Part shown: positions 1 to 10,413 of the stretch, in pieces
Layout of the letters: the number at the start of each line of letters is the position of its first letter
Numbering within the stretch: position 1 is the stretch's first letter
Assembly: GCA_936440205.1 (NCBI GenBank)
Contig: OW387138.1
Location: 55,939,526 to 56,003,525, forward strand
DNA: 64,000 bases
Direction of reading: 5' to 3'
From: Lepidonotus clava
Lineage: Eukaryota; Annelida; Polychaeta; Phyllodocida; Polynoidae
Position numbers and translations under genes: made by a program
The notes under the pieces: model-generated
What the model was told of the DNA's origin: nothing
What the model saw: the letters and a program-made list of their open reading frames with translations, nothing else
The model's database searches: none

Positions 1-382
1 TAGGTGGCTAGGAAGGTCATTGGTACGGTTTCGGTACATTACCTCGTCAGGCCGTTTAGTGTGTGCGGTGTCCACTTTTTAGGGATCTTAGTAGTCTTGG
101 TTATATAGGTTGGTCGACTTGGTGAAAGTGTCATGTGATATCCAAGACAAAGGACGATCTATCTGAAGTGGTGGTTTTTTGAGGCAATTTATCGCAAATA
201 ATTATGGTCTGTGTATGTTTATAGTTCTTCTACATTGTGGGTTTCCCAACTGCAGTATCAACTGTCTCCACTGGACTGTCTGGGTGTGTAATAACTGGTG
301 TTATTCTGTCAGATGTAACGTGGGGTGACTGAGAGTGGGGCTAGGAAACTGCGTGGTTGGTGAACAATTTTGATTGGTGTGC
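1..382. other. no gene seen; downstream flank of Penelope-like element
   Basis: No coding region or clear repeat is visible. The stretch lies 3' of the minus-strand Penelope-like coding region and may be its 3' untranslated or terminal part, but no terminal repeat can be recognised within the window. Confidence 0.3.
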
Positions 383-1375
383 TTAGTAAGCACTGTCGAG
401 GCTGTTCAACCCCCGTGGTATCAGTGTTTGTAGACGCTGCATCCAGTCGTTCTCCACTCCCAGTCTCCGTACGGTCGTGGTCGAATGGCTTGCGTCCGAA
501 TGGATGAAATCCAAGATGTGGATTTCCACATCGGTTAGTCCATTGTGCTGGCCACTGTTGAAGTGTCTGGACACTTCATTGTTGTCAGCATTGTGGGCTA
601 TGTGGTAGAAATGGTTCTTAAACCTTTCCTGCAAAGTATTCTTGGTCTGTCCCACATATTGTTTGCCGCATGATTTGCAGCTTATGCAGTAGACCAGGTT
701 GTTACTCTTACATGTAACATTGTGGCGAGTGCGGTATCTCCTGCCCGTCGACTTGGAGTGTATAGTACCCTCCTTGTTTAGTCTCGGGCAGTACCTGCAT
801 TTTGTGTTGTTGCACTTTTTCTTGACATTCGACTCACATGGAGCAGAGTTGTGATCTGATTGGTTACGTAATTTCGACCGAACCAACAGGTCACGTAGGC
901 TTTTTGGTCGTCGATACCCAACCTTCAGTTCCCGGGCATGCAGAGACCTGGTGCTCTTCGAGCGGTCTAGTAATTCCCAAGTGCTCTCTACCTGTTTTCG
1001 CAAGCCGTCGAAAGCCGGATTGAACGTGGTTGTTAGGAATATCGGATCTTTGTCCGGTGCTGTCTTTTCCAACTGTGGTCTGGGTTTCATTAAATCCAGC
1101 CTGTTGAGACTTGACGCCCTGCAGAAAGTGATTAGTGGTTGGGGATAACCCTTCTGTAGGAGTAAGCACGCTTTCCTTGCACAGTGGTTGAGATAATCTT
1201 TGTCACTGCTGCAAATCCGACGGATTCTCAGGAATTGACCGTAAGGGAGCCCTTTCCTACAATGAAGGGGATGGGCTGAGTCGAACGGAAGATAATTATT
1301 CCTGTCGGTCGGTTTACAAAACAGAGTTGTCTCTAGCTTTCCTTGGTGGTGCTTGACCGTTACATCCAGGAAATT
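383..1375 (-). CDS. Penelope-like RT thumb/linker and GIY-YIG endonuclease, partial
   Basis: The open minus-strand frame covers the RT thumb and linker and a GIY-YIG domain. The first methionine is at 1090, but the upstream codons back to about 1375 are in frame and family-like (KPTDRNNYLPFDSAHPLHC), so the methionine is not the true start. In this family the GIY-YIG nuclease nicks target DNA during target-primed integration. Visible hallmarks are VYCISC, YVGQT and the Arg of LQERF. A Cys cluster (CNNTKCRYC) precedes the domain, as in many Penelope proteins. The frame ends at 383 after a WMQRLQTL segment typical of the C-terminus. Confidence 0.75.
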   Translation of the reverse strand, partial: NFLDVTVKHHQGKLETTLFCKPTDRNNYLPFDSAHPLHCRKGLPYGQFLRIRRICSSDKDYLNHCARKACLLLQKGYPQPLITFCRASSLNRLDLMKPRPQLEKTAPDKDPIFLTTTFNPAFDGLRKQVESTWELLDRSKSTRSLHARELKVGYRRPKSLRDLLVRSKLRNQSDHNSAPCESNVKKKCNNTKCRYCPRLNKEGTIHSKSTGRRYRTRHNVTCKSNNLVYCISCKSCGKQYVGQTKNTLQERFKNHFYHIAHNADNNEVSRHFNSGQHNGLTDVEIHILDFIHSDASHSTTTVRRLGVENDWMQRLQTLIPRGLNSLDSAY

Positions 1376-1660
1376 TATAGTGCTTTACGATTGTTCTGCA
1401 GTGAACTTGATACTTTGGTGTACTGTGTTCAAATGGGTTATGAACTTTTCCAGTTCTTCAGATCCATGTTGCCAGATGCAAAATACATCGGACTCATGTT
1501 TCAGAGTTACTAGCAGATACACCGTCAACAGTGTAAAGTCACTTATGGTTTTCATTGAGCAACATAAAGTGACAGCCGTTTCACAGGCCTTTTGTAAATG
1601 TCGAACCCGTGATTCCGATGTCACTTTTGTTGGTCCTTTGTTCTGTTTTTCATGTATAGG
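383..1660 (-). mobile_element. 5'-truncated Penelope-like element (RT remnant plus GIY-YIG endonuclease)
   Basis: On the minus strand, about 1624-1385 encodes a fragment like the palm-to-thumb part of Penelope RT (motif CIWQHGSEELEKFITHLN). After a stop near 1385 an open frame runs on from about 1375 (INFLDVTVKHHQGKLETTLF) to 383. The C-terminal part has a GIY-YIG nuclease signature, NLVYCISCKSCGKQYVGQTK followed by LQERFKNH, with a Cys-rich linker (CNNTKCRYCP) before it. An RT, linker and GIY-YIG order is the known layout of Penelope-like elements. The N-terminal part of the RT and its catalytic YxDD block are absent, so this is a dead 5'-truncated copy. Most of the remaining coding region is open, which suggests moderate age. 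Confidence 0.8.
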
Positions 1661-1667
1661 GTAAGGT

Positions 1668-2216
1668 CGGGTAATATGGGCATAGCAGGTAATATGGGCA
1701 CCCCCAATATTTCATATTTCTGTCAGATTTAAGTCCTGTAACCTGTTATCACAATGTGGGGAACCAAAAAACATTGACATAGACAATTTCTTTTAAGCAA
1801 ATTACTATATATTTATCAAGATATGCTACAAAACCTCTAAGGGGGTATCTGAACTTGCTTGCATACTGTCACATAGCCATTCATAAAATATGAGTGTGCA
1901 GGAATATCTTGACCATTTAAATACCACATTGTAGTGCAACCTCTTAAGAACAAGTAGAAACCACAGTCTAAGATATAGGAGAAATAGCCTTTATTCTATA
2001 GAGGATCTATGAAAGACTGTTTTTTAGGGTAATATGGGCACCCCCCAAAATCCCATAGTATCCTATGGGAAGTCTAATATGGGCAGGGTTCTTGTGCTGC
2101 CCATATTAGCCTCCTTCATTTGTAACTGTAATTAGACAGGGCTAATATGGGCAGGTGTGCCCATATTACCCTAAAATAGGGGGTGCCCATATTTCCCTGT
2201 GGTGGGTAATATGGGT
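1668..2216. repeat. interspersed repeat built on the motif taatatgggca
   Basis: The undecamer taatatgggca and its complement tgcccatatta recur about eight times, clustered at both ends (1672-1705 and 2028-2215). Direct and inverted copies could fold into a hairpin, as in a foldback or MITE-like element. The 320 bp between the clusters is AT-rich and has no open frame. No flanking duplication was recognised. Confidence 0.5.
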
Positions 2217-2439
2217 TTTGAAAATGCAAAAACTTATTTTCTCAATATCACAGCTCGAATTTCACCTTATCTGATTGTATGATTAGATATAATTGGTCCA
2301 TTATTCTGCGCTCCTGCTAAGGGCCATGAAGGACACAATGCTATGCTACAGTCCAAGTAGTTAACGTCTTACCATGCCTCAGCAGTATGTCCAGTGTTAA
2401 TTTTACAATTTCACCTTGCCCTAGGCGGCATGTCTTCCC

Positions 2440-2610
2440 TAACGACCAAAGGGAGAATGAAGAGCGTAGGCGATTTACCATACAGTCCCCACGCGGCGCC
2501 ACGGTCTACGTGGCGCGTGTGAAGTTAATGCTTCGTCCGATCGATAGGTGTCTCTGCCTGCAGCGTCACATCCGGGCAACTCAGAAAGCACAAGATGGCC
2601 GCTCGGTAAG
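2440..2610 (+). promoter_or_regulatory. possible CpG-rich host promoter and first exon
   Basis: A CG-rich patch (cacgcggcgcc, ctacgtggcgcg) precedes CAAGATGGCCGC at 2591-2602. That sequence matches both a YY1 site and a Kozak-like start, and after ATG GCC GCT CG it runs straight into a gtaagc splice donor at 2606. A second AAGATGGCGTC lies at about 2807. This resembles the 5' end of a housekeeping gene with an 11-nt coding first exon. No downstream exon could be identified, so the call is speculative. Confidence 0.3.
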
Positions 2611-2704
2611 CATTCTTTTCTGTTTTAAGGGGTTGTTTTGGACTCGAATTAGCTGTATATCCTTGGTATTTCGGTCCAAAATAGGTTATTACGATTGTAT
2701 TTAG

Positions 2705-3324
2705 CGCTAGGGAAGTGTGTATACTGGGTTGGGCGAGTTCTTTCATCGTAATTATTTGCTATCGGCGAACGTAATGTGTTTGTTTTTCGTTCGCCGGTAA
2801 AATCCAAGATGGCGTCGCCCAAGCTTTGTCAGCTAACTCTGTCATCGCGTCTGATATAAGTTGGAATCATGCATCTGTGCTTAGCATTTTACACTTGTGC
2901 CCGGCGAGAGGCTTTGACCCAAAGCTGTCAGTTATCCGGCTATAGTTACAGAGGTGATTATAGCAGAGAAGCGGAGGTATTATCGCCGAGGGTATTTCAT
3001 GGTGGTTACATGACAGCCAGCAGACCGAGTCATTTACTGGACTTGGAATCTAGGGGCCTTACCCATTATTTAGGGGCCTCGTGCTATTTCGATTCTGATT
3101 TAATTATTTTATTGTCCCTGACTCTCAGAAATAAAAACAGAGCAGCAATAATGTTCACTCCAAAGATAGAAGGGGGTTCCATTAGAATATCGAATTTCAG
3201 CTTTTTTGACAGTTGTTTGTTTATTCTTTAAATATCGTGCCCCATCCCTTCAAACAGTCTTATTTCTGCATCATCAGGGCTCAACATTAAGCATTGCCCG
3301 CCTTCCCAGGGGCAGGTAATACTT
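2705..3324. other. non-coding stretch with a short dispersed repeat
   Basis: No supported gene. Positions about 3113-3185 (ccctgactctcagaaat then aacagagcagcaa) recur in diverged form at about 6383-6455. This is a direct repeat of roughly 75 bp that brackets the hAT-like and MITE insertions. Confidence 0.4.
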
Positions 3325-3662
3325 CAGGCATGCCAGACTTCCGCGGATCCGCGGATTTCCGCGGTTTTTCAATCATTTTGGGTCATTTTTGAGATATGTC
3401 CAAATTCGAGGAGAAAATATTTTTGTATATAGGGGGGTGGGGGCTCCCTGACAGATTTGGTGACAAAAATGGAAAAATGTGACTATTTTTTTAGTGATTT
3501 TTTTTGCTGTATTTAGTTAGGGAACATTTGTTGGGGTCCTTCTACTAGCATACTAAGTGTATTCCAGGAATTAAAATTCCTCCATAAAAGATAGTTTGAA
3601 ATGCGTTTATAATAAATTTAGTGACTTTCCGCGGAAATGACATTCTGTGACTGGCATGCCTG
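3325..3662. mobile_element. 338-bp MITE with CAGGCATGCCAG terminal inverted repeats
   Basis: The left end CAGGCATGCCAG and the right end CTGGCATGCCTG are exact inverse complements. Both are followed inward by TTCCGCGGA-type sequence. TACTT lies immediately outside both ends (3320-3324 and 3663-3667), a plausible 5-bp target duplication. There is no coding capacity. The CAGG...CCTG termini suggest hAT affinity, although hAT elements normally make 8-bp duplications. Confidence 0.6.
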
Positions 3663-3820
3663 TACTTGAGTTGGGGCTTGACACTCACCTGCCCGAAGGA
3701 CATCAATGTCGGAGATCTCAGCTTTTAAATATTATCAGCCAGTAAAATATTCAGAGCAGGAGCAGAGGCAATATAAAGGATATAAGAAGGTATATATTTC
3801 ACAGGTTTTGCATGGGTAGG

Positions 3821-5239
3821 CAGGGCTTGACAAATCGTTTTTCCACCTGGTTGTCCGGTGGGCAACCATGGTCCCTTGTATGGTTGCCTGGTGGTACTTA
3901 GTGGTAGCCCGGGATTTACCTTTCAAGCTATGTATATAGCCAACGAGAATCTAATGCAACTTTTTTTTCTAAAATGCTTCCATAAAAAAATATGGTCGGT
4001 GGGTTTGCTTTTTTGATAATTATTTTTTCAAATGTAATGATAGACTCAGGCAATGTTTGAAAGTAAGGTCTTCCTTGATTAATCTTCTGTAAGTAGCAAT
4101 ACCCCACAAAAAATATAATTTAAGATTTCAGTGACTTATCATTCAATGCCTGTAAGATCCGCCAGTATTAGTGCTTTTTATAATTTCAAACAGATTTAAA
4201 ATCGTTACTGGCAAACCTAAAATATTGCACAAAAATGTCATCATAAAATTTGTATTTTTTTGGTAGAAAGTTTATATTAAAATGGTAGCAAAGGTATGGA
4301 CCCCCTAATACGCTTATTTTTACTCATTTTTCCATCTGTACTGTCAACTTTAGGCTGAAAAATCCGCGGATATCTCCCTTATTGTATTCCTATGTATTTA
4401 TATATCATTAGAAAGATCATTTCTAGCGTGGATCTTTATTTGCCATATTTCCTCAGATCCAAGATTTGCTTAAAAACGTGAATTTTTTTTATGAAATAAT
4501 TGATTTAACACAAGACATAAATATTTTGAAAAAAGTGGCCCACATTTGGTAAGTCCTAATTAGTGAAAATATCACGTTGTCTTTTAAATGATAATGTCAG
4601 GACAATTATCTAACGGCGACTTATTTTGAAAACAAAAACTTGTTCCCCTCTCAGAAAAATCTCCTCTTTCTAATGGTACTATTGCTTTTTCCCTGTATAC
4701 TCTTAGAATTAGATAAATTATAGTCAGGGTAAAATTAGGAATTTTATAGTTTGTCCCCATATTTTTCAGGGGCTGTGTATTGCTACTGTAAGGATTTGTA
4801 ACATGTATAATGCATACTTTGATAATGTATAGCCTCAGTAAAAAAAGAAGACTCTAGGGCCGGGACAAAAAAATAGAACTAGGTCTAGAATTGGTCAGGA
4901 AACCTAAACATAACGATTTTCATTTTTGCCTAATATGTATACATTATCAGTATATATATATATATATACGTTCACAGTAGCCATCAGCTTTTCATTTGAC
5001 ACTTGTTTTGAATATATTTCTTTTTCTTGCAAATAGCATCACTGTTTTAGTTACAAAAAGAAAATCCGGAGTCCTTCCTTCTTGACTGAATTTTTCATCT
5101 CTCCTAAGTGGTATCTCTGGCAATACATTTATAGGGAAAGGATCTTGGTTGCCCGTCGGGCAACCAGCACCTTGAATCTGGTTGTCCGGCACCTTTTTCT
5201 GGTTGTCCTGGGCGTCCGGACACCCGATTTGTCAAGCCC
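3821..5239. mobile_element. non-autonomous hAT-like DNA transposon, about 1.42 kb
   Basis: The left end starts CAGGGCTTGACAAATCG. The right end carries the inverse complement CGATTTGTCAAGCCC(TG). Inside both ends are tggttgtccgg and gggcaacca blocks in inverted arrangement. The octamer TGGGTAGG is present on both sides (3813-3820 and 5240-5247), sharing the final TG of the right terminal repeat. An 8-bp duplication and CAGGG termini are hallmarks of hAT elements. The interior is AT-rich with only short spurious frames and no transposase. Confidence 0.7.
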
Positions 5240-5279
5240 TGGGTAGGTCACAAAATACTGCGCGAAAAGTGGTCAGAAT

Positions 5280-5400
5280 ATTTTCCCGTGTTGTGGTAGT
5301 ACCTACAAGAGGTCCAGACCCTATATTGGGTCTGAGAGATTTTATGGTTAACTCCAACACTATATAGGGTCTGAGAGAATTTATGCTTAACTCCACACAC
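5280..5400. repeat. short tandem duplication, unit of about 46 bp
   Basis: The phrases actctatattgggtctgagag and ttatggttaactccaaca are repeated once with small changes (about 5318-5395). Only two units are present. Confidence 0.45.
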
Positions 5401-6648
5401 TTCTATTCAGCCTGCTCGAAATTACACTAAAACTCAAAGTGAAACAGGGTACCAGCAGACTGTAATGGTGGACAGGTTGGAGCCATTCAGCATACTGAGG
5501 CTAGGCAAGATCTTGAATCGATATCCTTAATATTCTGAGGAAAATACCAATCAAAACATATCATATGTGACATGCTCTGCGAAAAGCAGTCTTATGGCCT
5601 GGAATATTAAATTAAGAAGGTGTCTTGGGGAATCTAATACTGAAAAAATTAGGTCAATAAAGTTATGTTAATTTGAAGACACAAAGGTCGGACATGCTAA
5701 ATACCCTAAAATGGACTTGTCTTTGGTATTTATAAAGATATAACTTATATATAATCTAGGCCAAAAAGTGAAATCGCAAATAGGATTTCAGAAAATAAAC
5801 TGCCATTTCCTTTGTATTTAAGATATTCTGAATCTGTTTTTTGCTGAATATAGCCAAGCAGTCCCTTGATTCAGAATTTCAAATTTTGAAAACCTAATTT
5901 TGTTCCATGGTTACCATGGAAACCCTAATTTGCTTAGCAGTAGTATCAGTGGGTTTGGACGTTCCATCAACATTCCGGTTACCATGGCAACAAAATCTGA
6001 AAAATTCAAATTCTTTCACCAGTAATGAAAACTATGAAAAATTTCATTTATAGCATGAATTTAGCTTATTGTTCTTATTTTTATGATTTCTAAGCTAAAT
6101 AAAGGCTCTAGAGCCATGAATAGGCATTTCCATAAGGCTGGAAATCCCAGAAACTGTCACATATATTGAAGACAAGATATCAAGGAAGGCCATTGGTCAT
6201 TCATAAGACAGAACATAGGGTATGTGCTGAGAAAAATGTGCTGGGTGACAAAATAATTTTGGGACGTGATTTCCAGTGACAAAGAAAGTGTCCAACGCAA
6301 AAAGGAGCAAAATTACTAACAGTACTTACTCCCTGATAGTAATATCGCATGCCTAGGGCCCATATATTACCAGAATTTCTGGTCCCTGACTCTCTGAAAA
6401 AATCAGAGCGGCAAGAATGTAAACTCCAAGATAGAGCTCGATGGGGCTTTAATCTGATCCATAAACTGTATAATAGTAGTCATATTTCACAGTCTAAGCA
6501 TCATACCTTACCAAAGGATCAATAAGTTTAGGATCAGTGCAAAAACATATTAAAATAGGGAAATAATAGGAATAATAATTACAGGCGTCAATTTCCACCC
6601 TGGCATGTCATTTTCTGCATGATAGTATTCTGCATGCCTGCATGCTTT
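5401..6648. other. AT-rich stretch, no gene seen
   Basis: No coding region is supported. It contains the second copy of the roughly 75-bp dispersed repeat (about 6383-6455) and several ttaccatgg motifs (5900-5990). It ends at the CACGGG terminus of transposon copy A. Confidence 0.4.
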
Positions 6649-6967
6649 CACGGGAAGAATTTGAACTCATACATTCGACAGGCTCGGGCTTGTCTGAAAC
6701 CACTTCCTCTAAAACGTGTCAAGGAGTGTAAGTCTTACTCCACGATTATCCCTGAAAAATCATAGTATCATTATACCACCCATAGCAGTGGGCGTGTTAG
6801 GTAATACTTTTGCGCCCACCTCAAAGTTTCCCTTGCCCTTCTGGCGTGTATATAAGTGTAAGTCAGGGGGTGTTAACTATATTGTGTCACAATAGTCCCA
6901 TCCGCTCATAGTTCTCTTCACACGCCCAACCTTCTCGGCGTCTTAACGTACCCACACTCCATTCAGT
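6649..6967 (+). repeat. left terminal inverted repeat of copy A
   Basis: This sequence is nearly identical to the inverse complement of the right end of copy B. It begins CACGGGAAGAATTTG and contains two short palindromes shared by all four ends: ggagtgtaagtcttactcc at about 6725-6743, and TATTGTGTCACAATA at about 6881-6895. Such subterminal palindromes are candidate transposase or TnpA binding sites. Confidence 0.85.
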
Positions 6968-7292
6968 GTTCGGTTGACCCCCCTCCGATTTCTCAAATTT
7001 TACGCAATTAAACTACCAATAAAGGGAATTATCCAAATTAGGGGGTCTCTGGAACCCCTCAGATTTAGCAAAGTTTCTATGCCTATAGACCTATACGGGG
7101 AATGTGGGTTGTATTTGATGGCCGCGCTTTACCAGTGTTCTACTCTCACTGTACTTAGAAGTTAGTAGGCATTAAAAGACTGTGTTTCACTCTGATCTAG
7201 TATATTTGTAAATTTAGATGAAACATATATTATGACTCACATTATCTGTTCAATATACTCTGTACGATCGGCCGTAGACTGCCAGGTACACA
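6968..7292 (+). repeat. 325-bp direct repeat, copy 1
   Basis: As far as I can read, this is identical to 9944-10268. It is subterminal sequence of the giant transposon, also present inverted in copy B at about 55510-55840. Here it is fused directly to the terminal repeat with about 90 bp missing between them. It is followed by a short piece (7293-7358) that matches 10662-10712, so 6649-7358 reads as an internally deleted end fragment. Confidence 0.75.
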
Positions 7293-8354
7293 CAAAAGGT
7301 ACACATATAAGATTCTATGCCCTCGTTATTTTTTGCCTAGTAGCATCATCGAAAATCTATTCCATTGCAGTAGTTGCAGCTTTAACAAAACAATCCCCCC
7401 TTTCCAGCTTCAACGTGTTAATTCCATTAATGCGCTTTCCTATCACAGTTAATCTGACAACCTGTATCCAAAGGTATTCTGTAGGCCTAAGTGTAATTAA
7501 TGGAGGAAAGCGGGGGGGTGGGATATTGACATGTTTTGAATCGTACAGATTTATGTCTCAAACTTATCAACGTATATATATATCTGGTTTCAATACATAT
7601 TATAGTAAAAACTCACAAAAGTGGCGAGTGTCATGTTGACGCTGGGGAAACGACAATCGTTTTGTTAGGCCGGGCCTAACGAATCTAGTGGGGGTCGAAC
7701 CCACGAGGGGCTCGAATAATTCATTAGTGGCCCAGCGTCACGGCTCGCCGGACGGTTGTGGCCGATAGAGGCCTTTTATATCCGAACCACAGGACTGATG
7801 CAATACACCGCGTCCTACTTCTAGTATAGTGTAGACAATCTGCGGCGAATGACCCCTCCGCGCCAGAATCGTCATCCATGATTCGCAGTTAGCGAGCGTC
7901 GAGGTGGCAGAGTGATAGTGTAGACTGATCTTTCCTCCAGCGACACCTGGTGGATTAAATTGAAACCAGGACGACCATGAACGAAAAAAATGTATTCAAA
8001 TAGATTCGAACACGGGCAGGCCACCATCCAAGTAACAACCGGTCTCAATGTTGCTTAACTTACCCGGGCTAGGGACCATCCAAATACCCACCGGTATGAA
8101 CAGATCGTAGCTTAGTGAAATTGACTGTATGGATTTAAACATATCAACCAGGAGCCATCAAGAGATAAAGTCTAGTATTGATAGACTTGGATACCTGCCA
8201 AACTGAATTAAACCTTCTGCATACCCAGTATTATTAGATTAAGCAGTTTGGGGTATTTAGGCATATTTCCTGGTACTGACATGTACAGAACCAGAATTTT
8301 GGGGGCGGTGATGTGAGTCTTCCCTGACAAACAAGGGGCCCTTGATGGGGGGGG

Positions 8355-8480
8355 GTCCCAATGTCGCATGTCAATTTTAAGAAACATCCATGTTGCCCTG
8401 TCGAATTTAAGAATTAGCCCTGTCCCATGTCACTAAGCCCAAAAAGGGCCATGTCGCCGTCTCGAATTTAAGGGTCTAGG
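8355..8480. repeat. degenerate tandem repeat (atgtcgc ... aatttaag)
   Basis: Three loosely conserved units read atgtcgcatgtcaattttaag, atgttgccctgtcgaatttaa and atgtcgccgtctcgaatttaa. The spacing is irregular and no function is apparent. Confidence 0.35.
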
Positions 8481-9394
8481 GCCATAAACAAGAGGTGCAC
8501 GTGGTCAACTAGAATTTAGGAGGGATCGGTGAGAAAAAGAAGGGGCGGGCGGTAGTTTGGCAGTGGGTAGTATCCTTGAAAGGGCCCCCTTCCCAGTATG
8601 AAGTGGAAAAGGAGAAAGTGGAGGATCGGATTCATATGGGGAGTCCCATTGGAATTGCAAATATAAATTTATGCAACATTTTGTTCACACTTTAATTTCA
8701 GAAACTAATTTCACATCAGAATGTACTGAGCATTTGTATATATTGTTCATTCTTAGTCCTAACACCAAGGAAAATGTACGTATTTTGTTTTGTTTTTCCA
8801 TATGAAATATTTATAGTTTTATATTCTGAATTTGTAGTCTTATCCCCGTCATGGGTAGCCCTGTGGTCAGGGGTGTCTGGTGACCAGCTGCAGATGGTTA
8901 TGTGATGTGGGGGAAGAACGGGGGTTGGGCGATAGACACAGCATGTGGTCTCTGTCCTGTGGAGCATTAAATTATTCCGACAGTGATGATAGAAAAGTCT
9001 GAAATCATAAATCAAAGTAGGATTTTTTCTACGGAAAACATTCTTTAACATAATTGTGAACAAATTGATATGTTTAAAGTCAAAAATGAGCAATAATTAA
9101 GATAAATACAAAATTCGGAGAATTAAACAAATAATAATATGTTAATACTCGACCCTCCCGTAAATGCATGCAATTCTTCGAGGATGAATTTACACTTTTT
9201 TTTTCTCATGGACCACTTTCATCTCTGGAAATCCCCTTAGCTTATTACAGGGGTGCTAAACACTGGTTTTCCCTACCAAGACATATTCGTGAATTAGATA
9301 ATATTGATATAAAATAGTACAATAATAATGACACTTTAAAATTATGAACAGAAAAAAGGCGTATTGCCGTATGACGGACGATACGTCAAGTTTA

Positions 9395-9490
9395 CCCAGG
9401 CATTTACAGGATTCGAACCCGTGCAGAGAAAACACATCAGGTCGCCGGTGAAATGACTTATCCATTTTACCGCCGACTTGATGCTGCAGG
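9395..9490 (-). repeat. tRNA-like (SINE-type) remnant
   Basis: On the minus strand an A-box-like taaaatggataag is followed by a good B box in cacgggttcgaatcctgt, which forms a T-arm. The expected acceptor stem does not pair, so this is not a functional tRNA. It is probably a tRNA-derived SINE head or a tRNA pseudogene. Confidence 0.3.
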
Positions 9491-9943
9491 TGATTGATTT
9501 TCCGACGGGTAGGTTCCTCCACGGGCCTTACGATGGGGTCAAACATTGCCATTTCTCCACGTCTTCACAAATCAAGGCTCCTGCCCCGCTAAAACTAGTA
9601 ATCTGTCGGGATAGACTGGGAGGGAGTGAGGGAGAGAGCCCTGCGTGATGGAGGATTAATCTCCAGGGCCCGACCCGGGTGCCCGACCCAGAGACCGCCT
9701 GACGGTGTAACCCTTACCGGGCCACGCCCCACCACGCCCTGTTGCACTGCGTAAGTAAACCCCGGTCTCAACCGATGATTGGGACGGATTCTGAGCTGTG
9801 TCGCAGTTTGCCCCATGAGTTTAATTTGCCCCAGTCTGAGAGGAGCTCTCTGTTGGTCGTTACAGGGGTGTGCACCTGCCATCCGGCTTAAAGCCTGCAG
9901 TCTGTAGCAGAATGTATTGAAGGGGGGGGGGGGGGTCCCATGT

Positions 9944-10268
9944 TCGGTTGACCCCCCTCCGATTTCTCAAATTTTACGCAATTAAACTACCAATAAAGGG
10001 AATTATCCAAATTAGGGGGTCTCTGGAACCCCTCAGATTTAGCAAAGTTTCTATGCCTATAGACCTATACGGGGAATGTGGGTTGTATTTGATGGCCGCG
10101 CTTTACCAGTGTTCTACTCTCACTGTACTTAGAAGTTAGTAGGCATTAAAAGACTGTGTTTCACTCTGATCTAGTATATTTGTAAATTTAGATGAAACAT
10201 ATATTATGACTCACATTATCTGTTCAATATACTCTGTACGATCGGCCGTAGACTGCCAGGTACACACA
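9944..10268 (+). repeat. 325-bp direct repeat, copy 2
   Basis: Second copy of the 6968-7292 sequence, here in its normal context next to the 3' end of the PHD-like gene, as in copy B. Apparent identity of the two copies points to a very recent duplication or to an assembly junction. Confidence 0.75.
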
Positions 10269-10413
10269 AAAAACATAGTTTAGCGTGAAGCTGTGATTTA
10301 AGGTAAATTCTAACCTATAGCTAGTGTTACTATATAAAAACAAAAATAAAAGGACATTTGACACAAAGTGTAGTTAAAATCTAGTGTACTATTCTATTGC
10401 TGAATCGATTCTA

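Larger units (their letters stand above)
7359..9925. other. 2.6 kb of DNA not found in copy B, no gene seen
   Basis: This DNA separates the two 325-bp direct repeats and has no counterpart in copy B. It includes tRNA-like boxes (about 7690-7710 and 9380-9490) and a degenerate tandem motif (about 8355-8480). No supported coding frame is present. It ends in a G tract that marks where homology with copy B resumes. Confidence 0.5.

Noticed and set aside
6974-7165. 63-codon frame repeated three times and conserved (also 9948-10139 and 55635-55826)
   Set aside because: It lies in subterminal transposon sequence, has no coding features, and its repetition follows from DNA repeat copies.
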